Translations under genes and position numbers: made by a program
Notes under the pieces: model-generated
Database searches by the model: none
What the model was told of the DNA's origin: nothing
The model's input: only the letters and a program-made list of their open reading frames with translations
Origin: Acidimicrobiaceae bacterium UBA7830
GTDB lineage: Bacteria; Actinomycetota; Acidimicrobiia; Acidimicrobiales; Ilumatobacteraceae
Assembly: GCA_002501485.1 (NCBI GenBank)
Contig: DLTS01000085.1
Span: 1-5,175 of the forward strand
Direction of reading: 5' to 3'
DNA length: 5,175 bases
Part shown: positions 1 through 5,175 of the stretch, one piece after another
Position numbering within the stretch: position 1 is the stretch's first letter
Layout of the letters: each line of letters begins with the position of its first letter

Positions 1-720
1 ATCGAACCTGACGTTCGAGTGGACTCAGCTCTACTGCCCCTAATAAGGGGGGACCGTTATCTCCTCTGCTCAGATGGTCTCGTCGACGAGGTTGATGACA
101 AGGACATCAAGAGGATTCTCAACCAGCACAAAGACGCGCAAACTGCGGCTGAGGCTCTCGTGCAGGCAGCAAACGACAACGGGGGGCGTGACAACATCAC
201 GGTCATAGTCGCGGACGTCCATGAGGGTGATGAGCTCTCACAACCCACCGAAGAATACGACGTTGATGCGCTTTTTGGCGATGATGAAATCACTACCGAA
301 CTACCTGTTATCGAGGTTGACGCTGACCCTGGCCACGAGCCAAGCCTTCCGAACGATGCAGAAGCCAATCAATTCCCTCGGTCGTCCCGACAGCGGCGTT
401 TCCTGCGCTCTGCAACTGTCATCACGGCCACTGCCCTCATCATTGTGAGCATGTCAATAGCCGGTGCTTGGATTCGATCGAGCTACACCGTCTCCTTCAC
501 TAAATCCGGCACCGTAATGATTTATCGCGGCCGTGACCTTCTGTGGTTCTCTCCCACAGAAGAAGCGCCCGGCCAATACCGGCGTGAGGAGCTCGACTCG
601 CTTTCGGTAGGCATGGTGGAAGAAGACCGCCGCTTCGACACCCTCGACGACGCAGCCCAATTCGTGCAATCTCTCACGCCAGCCGAACGTGCCACCACGA
701 CTGCCTCTCTAGGCGACTAA
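1..720 (+). CDS. pstP: PP2C-family Ser/Thr protein phosphatase with membrane anchor, 5' end missing
   Basis: This is the C-terminal 239 residues of a PP2C (PPM) metal-dependent phosphatase that removes phosphate from Ser/Thr kinases such as PknB and from their substrates. The frame is open from base 1, so the gene begins outside the window; the GTG at 19 is an internal Val codon. The fragment starts inside the catalytic domain. It shows the GDRYLLCSDGL motif (metal-binding Asp near fragment residue 25) and GGRDNITVIVADV (second metal-binding Asp near 64), both hallmarks of the family. An acidic linker follows (about 75-125), then a basic stop-transfer stretch, one membrane helix (about 135-158) and an external domain of about 80 residues beginning SYTVSFTKSGTVMIYRG. 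Mycobacterial PstP has the same order: cytoplasmic phosphatase, one helix, small external domain. It lacks the long Pro/Thr tail of the mycobacterial protein. It converges with the glycosyltransferase gene. Confidence 0.93.
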   Translation: MEPDVRVDSALLPLIRGDRYLLCSDGLVDEVDDKDIKRILNQHKDAQTAAEALVQAANDNGGRDNITVIVADVHEGDELSQPTEEYDVDALFGDDEITTELPVIEVDADPGHEPSLPNDAEANQFPRSSRQRRFLRSATVITATALIIVSMSIAGAWIRSSYTVSFTKSGTVMIYRGRDLLWFSPTEEAPGQYRREELDSLSVGMVEEDRRFDTLDDAAQFVQSLTPAERATTTASLGD

Positions 721-772
721 AAGATACTCAACTCGAGCAAAACGGCCCGATAAGCACCCGCTCCAGAGCCAA

Positions 773-804
773 AAGGGATTGTTATTCATTCACAAAACAC
801 CCTT
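773..804 (-). terminator. weak candidate terminator for the glycosyltransferase
   Basis: The 101-base convergent gap (721-821) holds one imperfect hairpin. An outer arm AAGGG/CCCTT (773-777 with 800-804) encloses an inner TTGT/ACAA arm (779-782 with 792-795). Read on the minus strand, it lies just past the glycosyltransferase stop and ends in CCCTTTT, giving a short U tract. The stem is short and AT-rich inside, so this is a weak call. No better terminator for pstP is visible. Confidence 0.25.
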
Positions 805-821
805 ATCTCCCAGTGCGTAAA

Positions 822-1892
822 TCATGAGGTCCTCCAACGAAACCTCAAAAGACCAGTTAATAGACCGAAACTCCACGAGAAGTGCATGACTGGAGCGATC
901 AGAAGCGCCCTTGCGCGCGTCACTACCGATCCACGAACACCAACCGCAACAACTACGAAGTAAGCAAGAGCCACTAATAGCGCTGGCGTGAACCAGACTC
1001 CCACAACCAGCGACAGAGCCAACATCGACAGGGTAACTGGGGGGAGTACCTGCCGAATCTTCCAGGACGACCCGTGAAGCCCAAGCACTTTGGCTTTGTA
1101 CAAGCCGTAGTCAAAATATTGACGACCGACTGCCCTGAGGGACGATCGCGGCCGGTACTCAACGAAAAGATTTGGATCAAACCACACCAAGCCGCCAGCA
1201 TCTCGAAGCCGAATGTTCAACTCATAATCCTGATTTCGGATAAGTGACTCATCAAACCACCCAACTTCGTCACCAGCCCGGCGATCAAACACACCGAGGA
1301 ACACCGTGTCAACCGCCTTCTCAGTCTCGCCGACTCGATACTCGGCACCGCCGGAACCAATAGCGGACATCATCACGGCGGCAACCGCCTTCTCAAACCC
1401 GGTCACGCCAACGGCGAGCTGACGGCCGCCTACGTTCACAGCTCCAGTGCGAACCATGGTTCGCACAGCCCGAGAGATGTAGCCGTTGCAAAGTTTTGCG
1501 TGACCATCAACCCGCACAATGACCCGCCCACTGCTCGCAGAAATCGCAGCATTGAGCCCGACAGGAGTAATCCCAGCACCATTCCTCACCCAATAAAGGT
1601 TGTTATGGCCTTGAGCCAGTTCTGCGACTAGCCGTTCGGTTGCATCATCGGACGGGGCAACCGCAATCCAAATGTCAAGATCGCCCTCATATTTCTGGGC
1701 AAAAATAGCGTCGACCGCCTCCGAAATATGTGTTGCCTCATTCCGCACAGGCATCACAACCGAGACAGACGGCCACACGGCGTCGACGTCCAGTGATTCC
1801 ACTTTCTCCACGCTAATGCTGGGGGCAAGACAATGAAATGATTCGAAGCATTCCCTCCAATGCGGTGCTCGGCTCAAATATGCTTGGAACAT
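822..1892 (-). CDS. family 2 glycosyltransferase, ExoA-like, with C-terminal membrane segments
   Basis: This is a GT-A fold family 2 glycosyltransferase resembling succinoglycan synthesis ExoA, expected to add a sugar from a nucleotide-sugar to a lipid-linked or surface glycan at the inner face of the membrane. Numbered from the ATG at 1892 (356 residues), it shows the nucleotide-binding VSVVMPVRNEA (43-53), PSDDAT (80-85), RVDGHAKL around the DxD-like D129-H131, and NQDYELNIRLRDAGG (220-234) with the probable catalytic Asp at 222. RQYFDYGLYKAKVL follows (257-270). Three hydrophobic segments end the protein (about 283-300, 302-320, 330-349). The start is uncertain. The residues before the fold are rich in Cys, His and Trp and look non-coding, and a GTG at 1802 would give 326 residues, closer to the family length. 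The frame also stays open to 2180, but that part is antisense to the FHA gene and is excluded. The substrate cannot be told from sequence. Its presence inside a kinase/phosphatase locus suggests, but does not prove, a role in envelope glycan synthesis. Confidence 0.9.
   Translation of the reverse strand: MFQAYLSRAPHWRECFESFHCLAPSISVEKVESLDVDAVWPSVSVVMPVRNEATHISEAVDAIFAQKYEGDLDIWIAVAPSDDATERLVAELAQGHNNLYWVRNGAGITPVGLNAAISASSGRVIVRVDGHAKLCNGYISRAVRTMVRTGAVNVGGRQLAVGVTGFEKAVAAVMMSAIGSGGAEYRVGETEKAVDTVFLGVFDRRAGDEVGWFDESLIRNQDYELNIRLRDAGGLVWFDPNLFVEYRPRSSLRAVGRQYFDYGLYKAKVLGLHGSSWKIRQVLPPVTLSMLALSLVVGVWFTPALLVALAYFVVVAVGVRGSVVTRARALLIAPVMHFSWSFGLLTGLLRFRWRTS
1810..1815 (-). promoter_or_regulatory. 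candidate -10 box for the shorter glycosyltransferase start
   Basis: On the minus strand TAGCGT matches the actinobacterial TANNNT -10 pattern and stands 7 bases before the GTG at 1802, the spacing expected for a leaderless transcript. A GGAG also lies between them, 3 bases from the GTG. No -35 is recognisable. The six-base match is weak and could be chance; it matters mainly because it supports the shorter protein start. Confidence 0.2.
1879..1884 (+). promoter_or_regulatory. candidate -10 box for a leaderless FHA transcript
   Basis: TATGCT fits TANNNT and ends 6 bases before the ATG at 1891, so transcription could start at or next to the A of the start codon. This agrees with the absence of a usable Shine-Dalgarno: the only purine run, GGAA at 1886-1889, is one base from the ATG. 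No clear -35 is seen. If correct, the promoter lies inside the longer version of the divergent glycosyltransferase frame. Confidence 0.35.
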
Positions 1893-2667
1893 GGCCTTTC
1901 GATTTGTTGGGCGACGTAAGTCTTCAACACTGCGTCCTATTGAAATCGGACGCAAGTTACTGAGCGCTATCGACGACGGCATCGATACCAAAGACCGACG
2001 CCTTGCCCCTGACAAATACACCATCTCGCTCTCAGAACCCGACCGAGAAAGCCTTGCCGATGATGAGCAAGCCCTAATCCACGAACTTACTACCGCAGCT
2101 ACTGCGTACATCCGTGACGAAAAACTCAACGTCCTCACCACAATCGACGTGACCTTCTCCACTGATGCGTCTCTCGACATCGGTCAACTTACGATCACGG
2201 CTTCAATCTCTCATCCGCAGAGGGGTGAAAGTTCTCCGACACTCGAGCCACGGCTAGAAACAGACTTGCCCGTCGGGCCGGCAACCGAAACTCCCCCCCC
2301 ACCAGCAGCAGAACTTCCACCGCCATTGGTGATCCCCACAACGGAACCACTCGTCATTGATGATCAACTGACAGCGCTACCTGCCGCTATTGGCGCCATC
2401 GTGCACAACGACGGCAAACGACATCCCATCGGCGATGCCAGACTCAAGATCGGTCGATCGACCGAGAACAGTGTTCAAGTGATTGACGGACAGGCCAGTC
2501 GCTACCACGCAGAAGTCCGCTACGAAAACGGCCAGCACCATATTGTCGACCTCGACTCCACAAACGGGACCCTCGTGAACGGCAACCAAATAGAAAAGGC
2601 TCACGCCCTCTCACACGGTGACATCATCCGAATCGGTACCACTGAATTTCGCTACGAGTCATCTTGA
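1891..2667 (+). CDS. fhaA: FhaA-like protein: DUF3662 domain plus C-terminal FHA domain
   Basis: This is a 258-residue cytoplasmic phosphothreonine-binding protein. The N-terminal region (about 15-108) matches the DUF3662/FhaA_N family, with LRPIEIGRKL (14-23), RRLAPDKYTISLS (36-48) and IDVTFSTDASLDIGQL (85-100). A Pro-rich linker (about 116-155) joins it to a C-terminal FHA domain (about 168-256). The FHA domain shows LKIGRS (G188, R189), S203-R-Y-H206 and DSTNGTLVNG (N225-G226), which are the conserved phosphothreonine-pocket positions. In mycobacteria FhaA is a PknB substrate and adaptor that couples the kinase to late peptidoglycan synthesis through MviN; the same role is inferred here. 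The linker is much shorter than in mycobacterial FhaA. The N-terminus lacks the residues that usually precede the PxEI motif (compare LVQRVERKLE in FhaA). The ATG at 1891 is the only usual start after an in-frame TGA at 1834. It overlaps the divergent ATG of the glycosyltransferase by two bases. Confidence 0.9.
   Translation: MAFRFVGRRKSSTLRPIEIGRKLLSAIDDGIDTKDRRLAPDKYTISLSEPDRESLADDEQALIHELTTAATAYIRDEKLNVLTTIDVTFSTDASLDIGQLTITASISHPQRGESSPTLEPRLETDLPVGPATETPPPPAAELPPPLVIPTTEPLVIDDQLTALPAAIGAIVHNDGKRHPIGDARLKIGRSTENSVQVIDGQASRYHAEVRYENGQHHIVDLDSTNGTLVNGNQIEKAHALSHGDIIRIGTTEFRYESS
2450..2465. repeat. 16-bp perfect palindrome inside the FHA coding sequence
   Basis: TCGGTCGATCGACCGA reads the same on both strands. 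It covers the codons for I-G-R-S-T at the conserved FHA phosphothreonine-binding loop, so coding constraint plus codon choice may explain it. No function is evident. Confidence 0.5.
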
Positions 2668-2783
2668 CCATCACAAGACCAGCTGGCGATTGCGGCCATT
2701 TCTTGATGTCCCAGTGACCTCCTTTTCGACTTTGTGTGTTCACCCTCATGGCGGCTTACCCTGTCTGCAATTCCCTAAACCGA

Positions 2784-2807
2784 CCACTGGTTCAGTCATA
2801 ACAGTGG
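2784..2807 (+). other. stem-loop in the fhaA-pknB gap
   Basis: CCACTG (2784-2789) pairs perfectly with CAGTGG (2802-2807). Two further A-T pairs are possible past a bulged G. It lies 116 bases after the fhaA stop and is not followed by a T run, so an intrinsic terminator is unlikely. It could be a leader RNA element or chance. Confidence 0.3.
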
Positions 2808-2888
2808 GGCACAAAGCAGTTCCGACAACTCACCCCTTCGAGATAGCCAGCAGATCGGCACGGCTCCAAAGCAAATTAACCGACCGCA

Positions 2889-2912
2889 TCGGTGACCTTC
2901 ATCTCGGTAACC
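2889..2912. repeat. tandem TCGGTRACC motif upstream of pknB, possible operator
   Basis: TCGGTGACC (2889-2897) and TCGGTAACC (2904-2912) are direct repeats 15 bases apart. Each contains GGTNACC, itself a near-palindrome. They lie about 55-78 bases before the pknB ATG, where a regulator could bind. The second copy overlaps TAACCT (2908-2913), a loose TANNNT -10 match. No regulator is known to me for this motif. Confidence 0.3.
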
Positions 2913-2966
2913 TCATAAGAGCATTTCTTACCAACGGCTTCTCCGACGGCAAAGCGGACCAAATTA

Positions 2967-5117
2967 ATGAGTGAAAACGGCACTGACGCAACGGTCATTA
3001 ACGACCGTTACCGAATAGAGCGACGCATTGGTCGCGGGGGAATGGCCGACGTATTTTTAGCGCGCGACCAGCTACTCGCCCGAGATGTTGCCGTGAAAGT
3101 GCTTTTCCCTGAGTTTGCTGTCGATCCAAAGTTCGTTGAACGTTTCCGGCGCGAAGCTCAATCTGCTGCTGGTCTCACTCACCCCAATATCGTCAATGTC
3201 TATGACTGGGGTCGTTTCGAAACGACCTATTTCATTGCCATGGAATACGTCGAAGGTCGCACGCTCTCCGATATCTGCCGAAATGGCCGTCAGATCGACC
3301 CTGGTCAAGCCGCAGAAATCGCATCGGAAGTGGCAGGAGCGCTCGGTTTTGCCCACGAGGCGGGCCTTGCACACCGGGATATCAAACCCGCAAATATTCT
3401 CATTGGCTCGAATGGAACCGTAAAAGTTGCTGACTTCGGTATTGCGCGCGCCATGAACGCTCCCGTTGAGCAAAACCTCACCCAAACAGGCTCCGTGATG
3501 GGGACTGCGAGTTATTTCTCTCCCGAACAAGCCCAAGGTGGGCAACCCGACCCACGCAGCGACCTTTACTCACTCGGAATTGTGATCTACGAGATGCTCG
3601 CTGGCAGCACGCCATTCGCAGGCGAGAACGCCGTTGCGATTGCCTACAAACAGGTTCATGACACTCCATCTCCACTAACTGAAATCAACAAAGCCGTACC
3701 ACGTCCGCTGGAGGCCATCGTCGAGCATCTGATGGCAAAAAGCCCCAGCGATCGCTATCAGACGGCTGGAGAACTGCGAGACGACTTGAAGCGCTTCCGC
3801 AATGGGGAAACACCGCTCGCCATGCGCCGCAACGATAAAGAGGCCGTCGACTCGAACGCTCCAACCACTTCCAACCGCATCACCATTGACGACTACAACG
3901 GCACCTCGGCCCCCGGGACTGGCCACAGTTCCGATGCCGTGACTGCGGCAAATTCAGCAACAGAACACTCCCTGTCGGGTCCATCGATCCCAGGAAACCC
4001 GACGATCCAGTCAGAGCACACCAGTCCAGATGACATGTCGAAATACCCACCCGGGTCGTCGGCGGACGCAACCTACTACGAAGACATCCCTCCACGAACG
4101 GGGTGGTACGCCCTGGGTGCATTCATCGCACTTGTCGCGCTAGTGATCGGTGGCATCGTGCTTTACGGACGACTTTCATCAAGTGAAGCTACTGCCACCA
4201 CGAGAGTGCTGGACGATTTCACAGGTCAACGACTTTCTGCTGTAACTGGCAAGCTCGACGACCTAGGTCTTGAATATCGAGCCATTGCAGAAGAAACTGC
4301 AGGGGTCGCAGAAGAATTCGTTTTCCGCACCGACCCAGCAGCAGGGACCGTCGTCGTAGAGGGCACGATTATCTTGCTGTATTACAACCCGACCGAGGCT
4401 CTGCAATCAGTACCCAATGTCGCCGGTTTCACACTCGACGAGGCTCGACGACAGTTGGTGACACGCGGATTCTCAACTTCGTTAATCACTGAAGTGAGCG
4501 ATGTTTCTGTCGGGCTCGTAATCCGAACTGATCCTCCGGCTGGCAGTCGAATTGGTCAGGACGAAAGCGTCACGATCTACGTCTCGGGAGGCGTCGACCA
4601 AGTCGAGGTTCCTTCAATCGTCCTGAATTCAAGCGAAGAGGCCGCTATCGAATTTCTGACAGGCACCACAGGGCTCTCTGTAACTGTAGAGCGCACCGTA
4701 GACCCAGTAATCCCAGAAGGAACAGTGATTCGAACGGACCCAGCGCCAAATACCATGGTACGCCGAGGGTCAGAGATCACCCTGTTCGTGTCGAGTGGTC
4801 CCGGAAAGACAAATGTTCCCATCCTCGTCGGGCTACTCGAAGAAGAGGCAACTGCCCTACTCACAAGTGAAGAACATGAACTGACTTACGTGATCGAATA
4901 CATCGATCTTGTTAATCCAGAGGACCCCAACGGCGGACGAGTTACAGAGCAAAGCGTTCAAGCTGGTTCCGAAATTGACAGAGGCTCAGAAGTGATAATC
5001 GTGGTGGGTGTTGCGCCTCCACCGACAACCACTACGACCTCGACTACTACGACAACCACGACCGTTGCGCCAACGACGACCACAACAAGCACGACTACAT
5101 CATCCAGCGAGCCCTGA
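2967..5117 (+). CDS. pknB: PknB-type transmembrane Ser/Thr kinase with four PASTA repeats
   Basis: This 716-residue receptor kinase phosphorylates Ser/Thr on cytoplasmic cell-wall and division proteins. The kinase domain spans about 14-278: Gly loop IGRGGMADV (21-29), ATP-anchoring K44, helix-C E63, catalytic HRDIKPAN (136-143) with D138, metal-binding DFG (156-158), and GTASYFSPEQ (179-188). LTQTGSVMGT (171-180) carries T172 and T174, matching the two autophosphorylated threonines of mycobacterial PknB. A hydrophilic juxtamembrane linker (about 280-377) leads to one membrane helix (about 381-400). The external part has four PASTA units, about 413-475, 481-541, 547-611 and 616-682, which in relatives bind muropeptides or lipid II. 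The first is degenerate, lacking the usual VP start. A tail of about 30 residues, nearly all Thr and Ser, ends the protein. The ATG at 2967 has no clear Shine-Dalgarno, but it is the only usual start just before the kinase fold. The neighbouring phosphatase and FHA reader support the assignment. Confidence 0.97.
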   Translation: MSENGTDATVINDRYRIERRIGRGGMADVFLARDQLLARDVAVKVLFPEFAVDPKFVERFRREAQSAAGLTHPNIVNVYDWGRFETTYFIAMEYVEGRTLSDICRNGRQIDPGQAAEIASEVAGALGFAHEAGLAHRDIKPANILIGSNGTVKVADFGIARAMNAPVEQNLTQTGSVMGTASYFSPEQAQGGQPDPRSDLYSLGIVIYEMLAGSTPFAGENAVAIAYKQVHDTPSPLTEINKAVPRPLEAIVEHLMAKSPSDRYQTAGELRDDLKRFRNGETPLAMRRNDKEAVDSNAPTTSNRITIDDYNGTSAPGTGHSSDAVTAANSATEHSLSGPSIPGNPTIQSEHTSPDDMSKYPPGSSADATYYEDIPPRTGWYALGAFIALVALVIGGIVLYGRLSSSEATATTRVLDDFTGQRLSAVTGKLDDLGLEYRAIAEETAGVAEEFVFRTDPAAGTVVVEGTIILLYYNPTEALQSVPNVAGFTLDEARRQLVTRGFSTSLITEVSDVSVGLVIRTDPPAGSRIGQDESVTIYVSGGVDQVEVPSIVLNSSEEAAIEFLTGTTGLSVTVERTVDPVIPEGTVIRTDPAPNTMVRRGSEITLFVSSGPGKTNVPILVGLLEEEATALLTSEEHELTYVIEYIDLVNPEDPNGGRVTEQSVQAGSEIDRGSEVIIVVGVAPPPTTTTTSTTTTTTTVAPTTTTTSTTTSSSEP
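5025..5099 (+). repeat. simple ACN-codon repeat encoding a Thr-rich tail
   Basis: This stretch is almost only ACN triplets (aca, acc, act, acg) broken by a few Ser codons and one Val-Ala-Pro. It encodes residues 687-711 of PknB, outside the cell by topology. Such Thr/Ser runs often act as flexible spacers or O-glycosylation sites in actinobacterial surface proteins; glycosylation here is inference. The mixed use of the four Thr codons suggests selection on the protein rather than recent slippage. Confidence 0.85.
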
Positions 5118-5126
5118 ACTAGACGA

Positions 5127-5175
5127 CTACAGGCGATCCAGGAAATTTTGCAAAAGGTGATGCCCTTCGCCAGTG
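5127..5175 (-). CDS. trpG: C-terminal end of a convergent gene, probably TrpG/PabA glutamine amidotransferase
   Basis: On the minus strand the last 15 codons before a TAG at 5127-5129 read TGEGHHLLQNFLDRL. This resembles the end of anthranilate synthase component II or its PabA homologue, where a FHPES motif and a short T.xGH.LL.NFL helix close the protein (family knowledge, not seen in full here). These enzymes hydrolyse glutamine to supply ammonia for anthranilate or aminodeoxychorismate. In Mycobacterium tuberculosis trpG (Rv0013) is likewise convergent with pknB (Rv0014c), which strengthens the call. Only 9 bases separate the two stop codons, and no terminator is visible between them. The rest of the gene, including its catalytic Cys-His-Glu triad, lies outside the window, so the name rests on a short match plus gene order. 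Confidence 0.6.
   Translation of the reverse strand, partial: TGEGHHLLQNFLDRL

Larger units (their letters stand above)
2668..2966. other. 299-base gap between fhaA and pknB with no recognised gene
   Basis: No known protein, tRNA or other RNA is recognised here on either strand. One + frame stays open across the whole gap, from an ATG at 2618 inside fhaA to a TGA at 2972-2974, overlapping the pknB start by 8 bases. With the GTG at 2714 it would encode 86 residues. The first half is rich in Cys, His and Pro and looks non-coding. The last 40 residues (around KLTDRIGDLHLGNLIRAFL) look more protein-like, but I know no family for them and no ribosome site supports a start. The gap also holds a hairpin (2784-2807) and a tandem GGTNACC motif (2889-2912). 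It may be a long pknB leader and promoter region, a small unknown gene, or the remnant of a lost gene. No convincing -35/-10 pair was found. Confidence 0.5.

Noticed and set aside
57..368. 103-codon minus-strand open frame inside pstP
   Set aside because: It is Ser-rich, antisense to the conserved phosphatase motifs, and has no recognisable features.
1893..2180. Extension of the glycosyltransferase frame upstream to an ATG at 2180, adding 96 residues
   Set aside because: This part is antisense to the DUF3662 coding region of fhaA, is Ser/Arg/Val-rich with no family resemblance, and the glycosyltransferase fold begins only near base 1770.
2664..2692. TTGACC at the fhaA stop as a -35 for pknB
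   Set aside because: No TANNNT hexamer lies at a suitable distance downstream, and the site overlaps the end of the coding sequence.
2790..2810. tRNA T-arm-like GGTTCAGTC in the gap
   Set aside because: No matching acceptor, D or anticodon arms can be laid out around it; the bases are better explained as the loop side of a simple hairpin.
3072..3545. 157-codon minus-strand open frame inside pknB
   Set aside because: It is fully antisense to the well-conserved kinase domain and its translation resembles no protein family; a shadow frame.
5150..5175. Start of a + strand gene at the ATG at 5160 or TTG at 5148
   Set aside because: The AAGG is only two bases from the ATG, and the minus-strand reading gives a better-supported gene end with matching gene order.

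Overview
The window carries a eukaryotic-type Ser/Thr phosphorylation locus of an actinobacterium. From left to right it holds: the 3' part of a membrane-anchored PP2C phosphatase (PstP type, + strand); an ExoA-like family 2 glycosyltransferase on the opposite strand; a DUF3662 + FHA phosphothreonine reader (FhaA type, + strand); a gap of about 300 bases; a complete PknB-type receptor kinase with four PASTA repeats and a Thr-rich tail (+ strand); and, at the right edge, the last 15 codons of a convergent gene that reads like the C-terminus of TrpG/PabA glutamine amidotransferase.

The gene set, plus the pknB/trpG tail-to-tail arrangement also known in Mycobacterium, points to Actinomycetota. 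Moderate GC (about half, by eye), few Shine-Dalgarno sequences, a possible leaderless start and a secreted Thr/Ser tail suggest a deep-branching class such as Acidimicrobiia. That class assignment is inference, not something a marker gene here proves.

The genes form a writer-eraser-reader set. PknB would sense peptidoglycan or muropeptides with its external PASTA repeats and phosphorylate cytoplasmic proteins. PstP removes the phosphates. The FHA protein binds phosphothreonine marks and links kinase activity to cell-wall synthesis.

The layout departs from the usual actinobacterial order fhaA-fhaB-pstP-rodA-pbpA-pknA-pknB. Here rodA, pbpA and pknA are absent between the phosphatase and pknB. 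An FhaA-type gene lies downstream of pstP instead of upstream, and a glycosyltransferase interrupts the locus in the opposite orientation. I see no CRISPR, tRNA, rRNA, insertion sequence or other mobile element. Nothing here is a clearly new system; the points worth a second look are the rearranged order, the CATG junction where both strands offer ATG starts, the odd N-terminus of the FHA protein, and the 299-base gap before pknB.
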